The notes under the pieces were generated by a model. That model was not told the origin of the DNA. It worked only from the letters and a program-made list of their open reading frames with translations, and did no database searches. A stretch of 38,200 bases of DNA, taken from positions 1 through 38,200 of IMG/VR virus record IMGVR_UViG_3300042326_001025; one strand, 5' to 3'. Positions within the stretch are counted from its first letter, which is position 1. Each line of letters starts with the position of its first letter. Origin of the DNA: a virus. A program made the translations under genes and the position numbers. This document shows, piece by piece, positions 7,283-14,900 of the stretch.

Positions 7283-8802
7283 GTTCCTTGTAATCCTATT
7301 ACCCATACGCGAACTTCACCTCGCGCACCTGTGTTTGCTGCAGTGTTAGATGCTCCACCACCTCCTCCTGGGATAATTCCAGCGTATGCGCCCGAAGTGT
7401 TAGCAGCACCGCCAGAACCTGCAAATGCAGAAGTTCCACCAACCATTGTTTGGTTGGAGTTTGCAGCAGCGCCACCACCACCGCCGTATATTGAATTACC
7501 GCCAGAGTTAGCATTTCTTGCGCCACCACCGCCTCCAAATATACTTGATCCACCAGCAGCACCAGATGCATTACCACCTCCACCACCTCCGTAAGTTGAT
7601 GCGCCTCCAGGAGCTCCTGTAGCACCACCCAATGGAGTTCCACCTGCTCCAGTAGTAGCTCCATTACTGAATGTTCCACCACCACCGCCTCCAGTAGTTG
7701 GAGATGCACCCGCACCACCACAAACAGTAAAAGATCCGAAAGAAGAATTTGATCCGCTACCAGCAGTGCCTGTGGCTGTTGTTGTTGTTCTAGAAGCACT
7801 TCCTCCTGTACCAACAGTTACTGCAACAGTTGATCCTAAATCTGACAATTCATATGTTATAATACCAGCACCACCGCCACCGCCGCCAATTGAAACACTG
7901 TTGTTAGAAGAACCACCACCGCCACCAGAGATAGCATAAACTATTACTTGCTCTGTTCCTGTTAATCCTGCTGGAGCTCCAGTTGTGCTTTTAAAAAATA
8001 CACTAGAAGGGATTAATGCAATAGAACCATCGCTTGGTTTTCTCCAACCGACCTGAAATCCATCACCACCTCCACCTTCTTGCATTCTTGCTCTAAACGT
8101 GTAGTATTGTCCAGCTGTTAAACTTATTGAGCCAGAAACTTGTCCTACGCCAGCCGTCCATGAAGCTGCAAAACCATGACCACCATAAAAATTAGCAACA
8201 TTAACGCCATTTACAAAAACGTCCATAGCATCGTCGCCATCACAACCAAAAAAGTATGTACCAGTTTCGGGAGCAAGTATATATCCTTCTACCATCCAAG
8301 AAAATTGACCAGCCGGAAGATATGCAGGTTTAGATCCTGTAGCACCTCCAGCTCCAGTAGTAGCTACATCTGCCCAATTTATGGTAGTAGAATGTGTTCC
8401 GGAACCACCGAAAGTTACTGTTGGACTGACTGTTACAGTGTTGAATAACGCATCTAATCCAGCTTCAGTCGTTGGGTTTGTACTTGTTCCTTGTGTATAA
8501 TATGTGTAAGTTAAACCAGCCGATGCATAATATGGGTTATTCCATGTACCACTAAGAGAAAATTCTTGATAATCAAGGATGCCGCCATAAAATCCATTAA
8601 AGGGTTGACCACCAACAACCAATAATGGAGTATTTAATCCAGAAGAATTAGCTACTACATTACCGACAGTAATTACAGAGCTATTTACTGAGGAATTGCC
8701 TAAAATAATTGCATTGTTTAATACGTTTAAAGATTTTACAATAACGCTACCAGATAAACCTGTATCTGTTACTGTTGCATTAGCTACATTTAATGTTGAC
8801 AT
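7279..8802 (-). CDS. Glycine-rich adhesin with PA14 domain
   Basis: A 507-residue fibre-type protein. Residues 1-70 are the short Asn/Ser/Val-rich stem found at the N-terminus of many fibre genes here (MSTLNVANATVTDTG). Residues about 165-272 form a PA14-like beta-barrel (WMVEGYILAPETGTYFFGCD, then DAMDVFVNG, YTFRARMQEGG, FQVGWRKPSDG, IPSSVFF). PA14 domains in adhesins and glycosidases bind carbohydrate, often with calcium held by adjacent Asp residues; here the matching segment is CDGDDAMD (187-194). Residues about 290-507 are a glycine-rich domain with repeated S-(I/V)-(Y/F)-G-G-G-G-G blocks, ending GARGEVRVWVIG. It is the likely receptor-binding protein nearest the lysis genes. The specific ligand is unknown. 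Confidence 0.8.
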   Translation of the reverse strand: MSTLNVANATVTDTGLSGSVIVKSLNVLNNAIILGNSSVNSSVITVGNVVANSSGLNTPLLVVGGQPFNGFYGGILDYQEFSLSGTWNNPYYASAGLTYTYYTQGTSTNPTTEAGLDALFNTVTVSPTVTFGGSGTHSTTINWADVATTGAGGATGSKPAYLPAGQFSWMVEGYILAPETGTYFFGCDGDDAMDVFVNGVNVANFYGGHGFAASWTAGVGQVSGSISLTAGQYYTFRARMQEGGGGDGFQVGWRKPSDGSIALIPSSVFFKSTTGAPAGLTGTEQVIVYAISGGGGGSSNNSVSIGGGGGGAGIITYELSDLGSTVAVTVGTGGSASRTTTTATGTAGSGSNSSFGSFTVCGGAGASPTTGGGGGGTFSNGATTGAGGTPLGGATGAPGGASTYGGGGGGNASGAAGGSSIFGGGGGARNANSGGNSIYGGGGGAAANSNQTMVGGTSAFAGSGGAANTSGAYAGIIPGGGGGASNTAANTGARGEVRVWVIGLQGT

Positions 8803-8803
8803 T

Positions 8804-9793
8804 TTAACCTGCTGTCTTTGTTATAAACACACGAACTTCGCCGCGACCACCATTACCACCGTTAGTAGTATTCGCTCCACCACCACCCGCCGGAACATAT
8901 CCATCCCTTAATAGTGTAGTGCTTAGTACGATTCCCCCGTTACCGCCAAATATAGAAATTCCACTACCGCCTCCTGCGCCGCCGTAAATAGTATTTCCGC
9001 CGCCAGCAGGAGAGGCGCCACCTCCGCCTCCATAAACTGATGCACCACCAGCAACACTGGTGCTATTTCCACCACCCCCACCACCAAAAGTGCTGGCCAC
9101 TGAATTTGCACCACCCAAAGGACTGCCTCCAGTAAAAGTAGAGCCAGATGAGAACCATCCTCCTCCGCCTCCACCAGCCCAATTAGTAGTTCCATTAGCA
9201 GCAGCTCCACCGTATGCGGTGATCGCCGCAGACACTGTGCTGTTTGGATAAAATATAGAATTTCCTCCAGCAGTCGTTGTTGCGGTAGTTGTATTTCCTA
9301 CTCCACCTGTTGCAACTACTACGTTACAGACAGAGTTGCATTCACCTGCTAACTTATTAACTATAACACACGCACCACCACCACCACCTAAAGAGAAACC
9401 TGTAGAGTTTCCAGTGCCACCACCTCCGCCGCCCCAAAGCATGATTGTCACTAAATCATTATTAGTAACCCAAGATGGTTTTGACCAAGTTCCATTTGCA
9501 GTAAATATTTGTGCGTTTGATATATTTGAACTGTTTGATATGCGATCATATGTTACGCCACCATAAGTCAAATTAGAGGTTGAAAACGCAGTAGTATTAA
9601 TTGTTGTATTAGAAGTAGAATTTCCTAAACTGATAGCAGTTGTGTTTATTGTAACATTTGCTGTGCTATTACCAACTATCATAGTTGTTGTGTTAGCCTG
9701 AATAGTCAAATTACTTGTAGCACTGGTAATAATTAAGTTACCAGCAATAATTACACTATCTGTCGATAATTTAGCAGTATTTACTTGTGACAT
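8804..9793 (-). CDS. Glycine-rich tail fibre/adhesin protein (paralogue 2)
   Basis: A 329-residue protein. Residues 1-95 are an N-S-T-rich fibre stem with repeated GNST(A/S)N(V/T)TINTTA motifs. Then comes NAQIFTANGTWSKPSW (about 93-108), the entry strand of the 'TWxKP' glycine-rich domain, followed by repeated GGGGG blocks and a C-terminus GGRGEVRVFITKTAG. The glycine-rich part is clearly paralogous to the first glycine-rich domain of the 622-residue protein just upstream, including a conserved CNSVCNVVV segment. By analogy with phage adhesins that use packed polyglycine helices, it is probably a fibre tip or adhesin. One base separates its stop from the next start. Confidence 0.75.
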   Translation of the reverse strand: MSQVNTAKLSTDSVIIAGNLIITSATSNLTIQANTTTMIVGNSTANVTINTTAISLGNSTSNTTINTTAFSTSNLTYGGVTYDRISNSSNISNAQIFTANGTWSKPSWVTNNDLVTIMLWGGGGGGTGNSTGFSLGGGGGACVIVNKLAGECNSVCNVVVATGGVGNTTTATTTAGGNSIFYPNSTVSAAITAYGGAAANGTTNWAGGGGGGWFSSGSTFTGGSPLGGANSVASTFGGGGGGNSTSVAGGASVYGGGGGASPAGGGNTIYGGAGGGSGISIFGGNGGIVLSTTLLRDGYVPAGGGGANTTNGGNGGRGEVRVFITKTAG

Positions 9794-9802
9794 GTTTAAC
9801 CC

Positions 9803-11671
9803 TTATGCAAACTCTATAACTACCAATCCATTACCACCGTAAGATCCTGAATCTCCAGAAACTGCGCCTCTATTACCACCAGCAGCAACACCGCTTCTAT
9901 AATCAGCATCAGCATTTCCAGGAGCAGTAGTAGATCCAGACGAACCTTGTGTGTTTGTTACGGATGTTGCGCCAGTAACGTAACTTGAACCGCCACCTCC
10001 TCCACCACCAGAGTCATCGTTACCGTTACCGCCTCGAGCACCACCGCCGCCTCCGTAATAACCAGCACCACCGCCACCACCGGAGCCACGTCCACTTTCA
10101 TAACCACCTCTACCAGATAATCCTGAAGTAGCTGTTATAATACCATCGGAACCATTTAGAGCAGCTGCTCTACTTGCGTTGACAGCATCGCCACCAAAAA
10201 GATAACCACCAGATGATGCAGTAGCACTATCACCCTCGCGCCCGGCACCCCCAGCAACTTGAGATCCGCCGCCACCACCTAGAGCAGTACCTCCGCCGCC
10301 TGATAGACCTGTGGTTCCACCACCACCTCCACCAGAACCGCCAGCGTATGTAGCATCACGACCACCACCTCCGCCGCCACCACCGCCAGCTATAAGTAAC
10401 GGAGTTGAACCTCTGAAAACACCAGACCAAGATCCACCTGAACCACCACCGTTTGGTGCAGTAAGTCCACCTTCTCCGCCTTCAGCAGTAAATGCAAACA
10501 ATGTTTCACCAGCAGTAACTGAAACTGTGCCTTTTACAAATCCTCCAGCACCACCAATACCACCTAAACCAGACCAAGAAGCGCCTCCGCCTCCACCACC
10601 ACCCCAAAGTTTAATTGTGGCTGTTGTGTATCCTGCAGGAACTTTTACTGCTGTTTCTCCAGGAGTAGTAAGAACGTATCTTGTTTGAACTTCATCTAGA
10701 TATCTAAATGTGTATACTCTGACTTCGCCACGAGCGCCAGCACCAGTAATAGTTCCACCACCACCAGGAATCCCAGCAACTGTTAGAGTGCTGTTTGCTC
10801 CGCGACCACCATAAACTGAAGATCCTGCAGCAGCGACAAAAGTGCCACCACCACCACCAAAAATAGAAGAACCCCCAGCAGATGTTTGGTAACCCCCGCC
10901 ACCCCCGCCATAAACTGAAGATCCGCCGATACCGCCCGTAGAAGAGTTTGATCCGGCTCCACCACCAAATGTAGAAGTTCTTGTAGATTCTGTCGCACTT
11001 ATGGTTCCTCCTAGTGGTGCACCACCAGTAGCTGCAACACCCGTAGATGTTCCAACGCCCAACCAACCGCCACCAGCACCACCGCCTGTGGCAGTAGTGT
11101 TAGCAAACCCACCAGCTCCACCGTAAGCAACTAAACTGATTGTGGTATTAGCATAAAAAATAGAGTTTCCACCATTGTTTCCTGGATTTTCGTCGGCAGG
11201 TACTGCTCCACCTACTCCAACAACAACGTTACAAACAGAATTACACTGAATTGCTTTGAAATACCCTTGCACATAAGCACCGCCTCCTCCACCAGCAGCA
11301 GTTGCTCCAGGATCGTGACTGCCTGAACCACCACCACCCCACATTTGAACCATAACAAGCTCGTTGCCTGTGTTAGCCCAAGTTGGTTTTGACCAAGTTC
11401 CATTGGCAGTAAATATTTGCGCGTTTACTGTTTCTGAGTAAATTTTTGTTACGGATACACTATTGACAGTTAAATTCGAAAATGCAACTGGTGTTTTTAA
11501 AGTAATCGAACCAGACTTAATAGAAGCAACGTTACTAGTAAACCCAATATAAGAACCAGGATCTATACCTACGCTAGTAGAGTTTATGCTCTTTGCATAA
11601 TCAGGATCATAAATAGTGTTAGCAGATAAATTACCTGTAACATTCAAAGTTGAAACTCGTAGTTCTGACAT
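9803..11671 (-). CDS. Double glycine-rich tail fibre/adhesin protein (paralogue 1)
   Basis: A 622-residue protein with an N-terminal stem (1-85), then two glycine-rich domains. The first (about 86-310) opens NAQIFTANGTWSKPTW and closes GARGEVRVYTF, and pairs with the 329-residue neighbour. The second (about 325-622) opens with VPAGYTTATIKLWGGGGGGG. It contains LLIAGGGGGGGGGRD, GGGGGAGYYGGGGG and GGGGGSSYVTG, and ends GGNGLVVIEFA. That order resembles the glycine-rich region of ALK-type receptor ectodomains and many bacterial and phage glycine-rich modules, which fold as packed polyglycine-II helices. A perfect TATAAATA late promoter lies 35 bases upstream, so this is the first gene of the adhesin-lysis transcription unit. 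Confidence 0.75.
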   Translation of the reverse strand: MSELRVSTLNVTGNLSANTIYDPDYAKSINSTSVGIDPGSYIGFTSNVASIKSGSITLKTPVAFSNLTVNSVSVTKIYSETVNAQIFTANGTWSKPTWANTGNELVMVQMWGGGGSGSHDPGATAAGGGGGAYVQGYFKAIQCNSVCNVVVGVGGAVPADENPGNNGGNSIFYANTTISLVAYGGAGGFANTTATGGGAGGGWLGVGTSTGVAATGGAPLGGTISATESTRTSTFGGGAGSNSSTGGIGGSSVYGGGGGGYQTSAGGSSIFGGGGGTFVAAAGSSVYGGRGANSTLTVAGIPGGGGTITGAGARGEVRVYTFRYLDEVQTRYVLTTPGETAVKVPAGYTTATIKLWGGGGGGGASWSGLGGIGGAGGFVKGTVSVTAGETLFAFTAEGGEGGLTAPNGGGSGGSWSGVFRGSTPLLIAGGGGGGGGGRDATYAGGSGGGGGGTTGLSGGGGTALGGGGGSQVAGGAGREGDSATASSGGYLFGGDAVNASRAAALNGSDGIITATSGLSGRGGYESGRGSGGGGGAGYYGGGGGARGGNGNDDSGGGGGGGSSYVTGATSVTNTQGSSGSTTAPGNADADYRSGVAAGGNRGAVSGDSGSYGGNGLVVIEFA

Positions 11672-11705
11672 AAAACACCTTTCGGAAACTCAAATTAGTT
11701 TTTAA

Positions 11706-11713
11706 TATTTATA
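11706..11713 (-). promoter_or_regulatory. T4-type late promoter (exact TATAAATA)
   Basis: The minus strand reads exactly TATAAATA, 35 bases before the start of the 622-residue glycine-rich gene. It lies in the only divergent gap of the window (11672-11730). The same AT-rich gap must also hold the promoter of the plus-strand oxygenase gene, for which I see no clear motif. Confidence 0.7.
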
Positions 11714-11730
11714 TATCATAGGAGAGCGAG

Positions 11731-12936
11731 ATGAGCACGCCACAAGAATACTTCAAAAACAACAAGTATGTCCATATCACCAAAATTCTTGATGATAAAA
11801 CTTGTTCAATGTTATCTGAACATCTTATCAAAATATCAAAAGATTTAAAAGAAGGAGACCATCAGTGTCCTTTATCGCCCTCTATTTATGGGGATTCGGT
11901 GTTTGACACTTTGTTAGAAGATTTAAAGCCAGCAATGGAAGAATCAACAGGGTTGAAGTTAAATCCTACTTACTCTTACGCTCGTTTTTATAAGCCTGGA
12001 GAAAAATTAAAACCTCACACCGACAGAAGAGAATGCGAAATTAGCGCAACGATTACGCTAGGATTCGATGGTAACTTATGGCCAATATGGCTGTCAGAAT
12101 CTACTGATTCAAAGGATAATCCTAGAGAATATAGAGTCGAATTGGGTGATGCTCTTATCTATAGAGGTATGGAAATCAATCATTGGAGACAACCATACAA
12201 GGAAGGAAATTGGCAGTGCCAGGTTTTCTTACATTATGTTGATGCTAATGGTAAGTATAAAGATTTAGAGTATGATGGAAGAAAATCTTTAAAAACAACA
12301 AAACAAGAACCAATTTTACAAGCTCAAAAACCAAGAAAAGAATATGACGATAGATTTTGGTATTTTGGTAATAAACAAGAAGAAAAACATCTTTGGGTTT
12401 ACGAAGAAAAATTTTTGTCTAGCGGTTTAATTGATTTAATTGTCGAAGGTGGTAAAAATGAACTAGAACAAGCTACCATAGGTTACGGCGGCAAAGGGGA
12501 ATCAATAAACAAAGACATAAGAAACGCATATGTTGCTGGTATCGATCCTAAAAATTTCGAATGGTTATATAAGTTAATTGAAAAAGAAGTCGCAAAACAA
12601 AATTTAGAAAACTACAAATTTAATTTAGATAAAATAGAACACTTGACATATATTGAATATCATGCTGATGATAAAACTCCTGGCAAATACACCAAACATA
12701 CGGACGGAGTGATACACAAAACAAGAAAGCTTTCTTTCAGCTTGCTTCTCTCTGATCCTAGCGAATATGAAGGCGGAGATCTATTAATTTGGTCTAGTAG
12801 AGGTGCAGAAGCCATGCCTAAGAAAAAAGGATTAATTGCGTTTTTTCCCGCCTATACAGAACACGAAGTAACCCCTGTTACAAAAGGTGTCAGAAAATCT
12901 TTAGTTGGTTGGATTCACGGACCACATTTTACTTGA
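11731..12936 (+). CDS. Tandem two-domain 2OG-Fe(II) oxygenase
   Basis: A 401-residue protein and the only plus-strand gene. It has two double-stranded beta-helix oxygenase domains in one chain. Domain 1 (about 12-172) has HTD (H96, D98) and distal H151 in EINHWRQPY. Domain 2 (about 210-400) has HTD (H323, D325), distal H378 in TEHEVTP and R388 in GVRKSLVGW, the classic 2-oxoglutarate-binding arginine at His+10. The equivalent position in domain 1 is W161, so domain 1 keeps the iron triad but not that arginine. The family hydroxylates protein side chains, nucleobases or small molecules; prolyl-4-hydroxylase-like members are common in aquatic T4-like phages. AGGAGA stands 7 bases upstream. Its end overlaps the opposing gene by 8 bases. 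Confidence 0.88.
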   Translation: MSTPQEYFKNNKYVHITKILDDKTCSMLSEHLIKISKDLKEGDHQCPLSPSIYGDSVFDTLLEDLKPAMEESTGLKLNPTYSYARFYKPGEKLKPHTDRRECEISATITLGFDGNLWPIWLSESTDSKDNPREYRVELGDALIYRGMEINHWRQPYKEGNWQCQVFLHYVDANGKYKDLEYDGRKSLKTTKQEPILQAQKPRKEYDDRFWYFGNKQEEKHLWVYEEKFLSSGLIDLIVEGGKNELEQATIGYGGKGESINKDIRNAYVAGIDPKNFEWLYKLIEKEVAKQNLENYKFNLDKIEHLTYIEYHADDKTPGKYTKHTDGVIHKTRKLSFSLLLSDPSEYEGGDLLIWSSRGAEAMPKKKGLIAFFPAYTEHEVTPVTKGVRKSLVGWIHGPHFT

Positions 12937-13933
12937 GAGTAAATAAAGTAATTCCATTTTCTGTATAAAGCTCTTGTAAATTTTCTTTAGGAAACGTAAT
13001 AAATTCATTATTTCCGTTCCACAATGAAGGCGAAAGAATAATAGTTCTTTTGCCTTTTTGTTTTAATGTTTGCATGTACTGTAAATTGATGGCTGCAGAT
13101 TCTGTATCGTAAAATGGATTAGCGAATATGAAAACATCCCCGTCAATATCGTCAAAATTATCCTTTGTTAGCACATCAAAATACAAATCGTTGTTTATTG
13201 CTGTTAAAACGCAATTTAAATTGACATGAAACTTTTTAAATTTCGTTGAATGGTAGAAAATGTTATCTAGAGCTTTACTACTAAAATTATTTTTATTAAA
13301 ATATGCAGCTGTTAAACTAGAAGTTAAACCTAAAGAAATTATGTTTTTACCAGCAAAATCGTTTAAATTTTGCTTAATGTAATTCATCAATATAGGTTGT
13401 TGTCTAAAATTAGGTTCTGCATAAAACAATAATTCAAAAGCAGTAATACCATCTATTTCATATTCGTTAACATTATCAACGAATATGGCTATGTCATAAG
13501 CAGAATTTTTAAATATCTTATAATATTCTACTAGCTGGTAATTGTCATATTTCTCATTCATAAAATACAAATTTATTTTTGATAGTAAATTCGTAATTTT
13601 TTCTGTTGGCTCGCCTAGATAACTTAGTATTAATGTTTCAATTTCTTGATATAATATATTTCTCCAACCATCTTTCAAGACAAAAGAATGGCATTCTACA
13701 GAGTCATTTAATTTGTTATAGTATAATGTTCCAACGCTTTCCCAATGAGTGTTAGGTCTATTTTCGTAATTATTTTTAAATTCAATTTGATACCAACCAA
13801 GGTTTTTTTTAGTATCATAGTTACAATTTGTCATTTCTATAACTGTATTAGTTACAGGATCTGTATAAAAATATGGTAACTTTCTTGGTGAAATATCATC
13901 ACCATTTTTAAACGCCCATTCTCTGTCAAACAT
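12929..13933 (-). CDS. Uncharacterised 334-residue protein, possible Rossmann-like C-terminal half
   Basis: I do not recognise this family. The N-terminal part (1-110; WYQIEFKNNYENR, HWESVGTLYYN, VECHSFVLKDGW) looks like a beta-rich domain. The C-terminal half alternates strands and helices: GKNIISLGLTSSLTAAYF, a segment ending LYFDVLTKDNF, DGDVFIFANPFYD, and KGKRTIILSPSLW. That pattern fits a Rossmann-like fold such as a class I methyltransferase, but no clear glycine-rich SAM loop is visible, so no function is assigned. It starts directly after the stop of the 104-residue glycine-rich gene (TAAATG) and converges on the oxygenase gene. DNA is notably AT-rich: 14 of 60 bases are G or C in 13261-13320. 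Confidence 0.6.
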   Translation of the reverse strand: MFDREWAFKNGDDISPRKLPYFYTDPVTNTVIEMTNCNYDTKKNLGWYQIEFKNNYENRPNTHWESVGTLYYNKLNDSVECHSFVLKDGWRNILYQEIETLILSYLGEPTEKITNLLSKINLYFMNEKYDNYQLVEYYKIFKNSAYDIAIFVDNVNEYEIDGITAFELLFYAEPNFRQQPILMNYIKQNLNDFAGKNIISLGLTSSLTAAYFNKNNFSSKALDNIFYHSTKFKKFHVNLNCVLTAINNDLYFDVLTKDNFDDIDGDVFIFANPFYDTESAAINLQYMQTLKQKGKRTIILSPSLWNGNNEFITFPKENLQELYTENGITLFTLK

Positions 13934-14248
13934 TTATGCGAACCTACTACCTGCCCCAGAATATGTAAAAGTTATACCTGCGGAATTTGAAATTGCATTA
14001 CCAGAAGTTCCACCAGATCCTCCAGGACCTGTAGCAGCTGGTGCTGGTCCTGGAGGACTGGTTGCGGTTCCGCTGCTTCCATTTGCACCCCAATTTCCTC
14101 CATTTCCACCATTACCTGGAACTCCAGGCTGCGGTGATCCAGTGCCAGCGCCTGCAAATGTTCCAGCACCTGCTGCTGGAGACGCCCCAGGTCCTCCTGC
14201 AGAATTGGTTAATCCTCCTCTGCCTCCACCTCCGCCTCCTCCGGCCAT
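13934..14248 (-). CDS. Short glycine-rich fibre-tip protein (separate C-terminal tip)
   Basis: A 104-residue protein that begins MAGGGGGGGRGGLTNSAGGP, continues as Gly/Ala/Pro-rich sequence and ends GNAISNSAGITFTYSGAGSRFA. The ending is the usual C-terminal strand of glycine-rich phage fibre tips (type 'GN.(I/V)SG...ITWT.TGTR.G'), but no stem precedes it. It has its own strong ribosome site (AAGGAG, 7 bases before ATG), so it is a real separate gene. It would fit directly after the polyglycine run of the Hint-bearing fibre encoded two genes upstream. I infer that the two proteins together represent one fibre tip. The alternative is an independent small capping protein. Confidence 0.65.
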   Translation of the reverse strand: MAGGGGGGGRGGLTNSAGGPGASPAAGAGTFAGAGTGSPQPGVPGNGGNGGNWGANGSSGTATSPPGPAPAATGPGGSGGTSGNAISNSAGITFTYSGAGSRFA

Positions 14249-14249
14249 T

Positions 14250-14900
14250 TTAAAACTCCTTTAATATTACATCAATAGTTGATTTTATTGTTTTAATTTG
14301 AACATCGTTTAAATTTTCAATTTCATTAGTATCATAGTACAATTTTACCTGTTGAGTAAAAGGTCTTGATCCATCTACTTCATCAACTTTCAACATGGTA
14401 AAATTTTCATTTATCCTTTGTAAGGAATATTTATTTTGAAAATAAGATAAACAATTTTCAGTTTCACAAATTATTTTTTTATGTGAAATCATTTCAACAT
14501 TTTTATTCGACCAATATGTAAAATACCTATTGTACAGTCTACAAAGTTTTTCTACGCTGCAACGAACTTCTGCAACATACCCTTCATTATCAGGGTCTTC
14601 AAACGGTAAATATATCTCTGTATGCCCTGTTTCATAATGTACGTCATAAAACAATTCTAAATCATAAGACTTTCGGTATAAACTATCAATCCATTTAAAT
14701 GGATCTTTATATATGATTACCGGAACAACATCGTTTGGCATCTTGTTATACCAACTATCGTGTAAACAATGCTTGTATAATTTACCTTCTATAGTATATT
14801 TTTCAATTACTGTAGAGTTATACTTAAAGTTTTTGTCAAGAAGCTGTTGTAAAAAATTAGTTCCCGATCTGTACAACCCCATAGCGAAAATACAATTCAT
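14250..14900 (-). CDS. Sulfotransferase-like protein
   Basis: A 216-residue protein. The N-terminus holds a sulfotransferase-type 5'-phosphosulfate loop, MGLYRSGTNFLQQLL (residues 7-21), after a short hydrophobic strand. The second nucleotide-binding element appears as VIIYKDPFKWIDSLYRKSY (61-79), matching the 3'-phosphate motif hhhxRDPxxxxxSxyr with Lys in place of Arg. Family members transfer sulfate from PAPS to sugars, lipids or tyrosines; the substrate here is unknown. I chose the ATG at 14900 (ATGA overlap with the fibre stop, GGAAAGG upstream) over an in-frame ATG at 14912. The gene is AT-rich (12 of 60 bases G or C in 14281-14340). It lies between the two pieces of a glycine-rich fibre. 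It could instead be a degenerate P-loop protein with another role. Confidence 0.72.
   Translation of the reverse strand: MNCIFAMGLYRSGTNFLQQLLDKNFKYNSTVIEKYTIEGKLYKHCLHDSWYNKMPNDVVPVIIYKDPFKWIDSLYRKSYDLELFYDVHYETGHTEIYLPFEDPDNEGYVAEVRCSVEKLCRLYNRYFTYWSNKNVEMISHKKIICETENCLSYFQNKYSLQRINENFTMLKVDEVDGSRPFTQQVKLYYDTNEIENLNDVQIKTIKSTIDVILKEF

Noticed and set aside
7282-7306. Endolysin start at 7306
   Set aside because: The extra residues MGNRITRN overlap the upstream gene and match nothing in the family; the ATG at 7282 has a ribosome site and an ATGA overlap.
7265-7594. Plus-strand proline-rich open frames (also near 9060, 9336, 10311 and 15390)
   Set aside because: They are the antisense of the glycine-rich genes: GGN codons read as CC-rich on the other strand. 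They lack ribosome sites and sit wholly inside well-supported minus-strand genes.
9803-11066. CRISPR-like or satellite periodicity of GGT/GGA/CCA units
   Set aside because: The periodicity is codon-level polyglycine with irregular spacing; there are no constant repeats with unique spacers.
12925-12945. Bidirectional intrinsic terminator between the convergent oxygenase and 334-residue genes
   Set aside because: The two stop codons overlap by 8 bases and I see no GC-rich stem with a U-run there.
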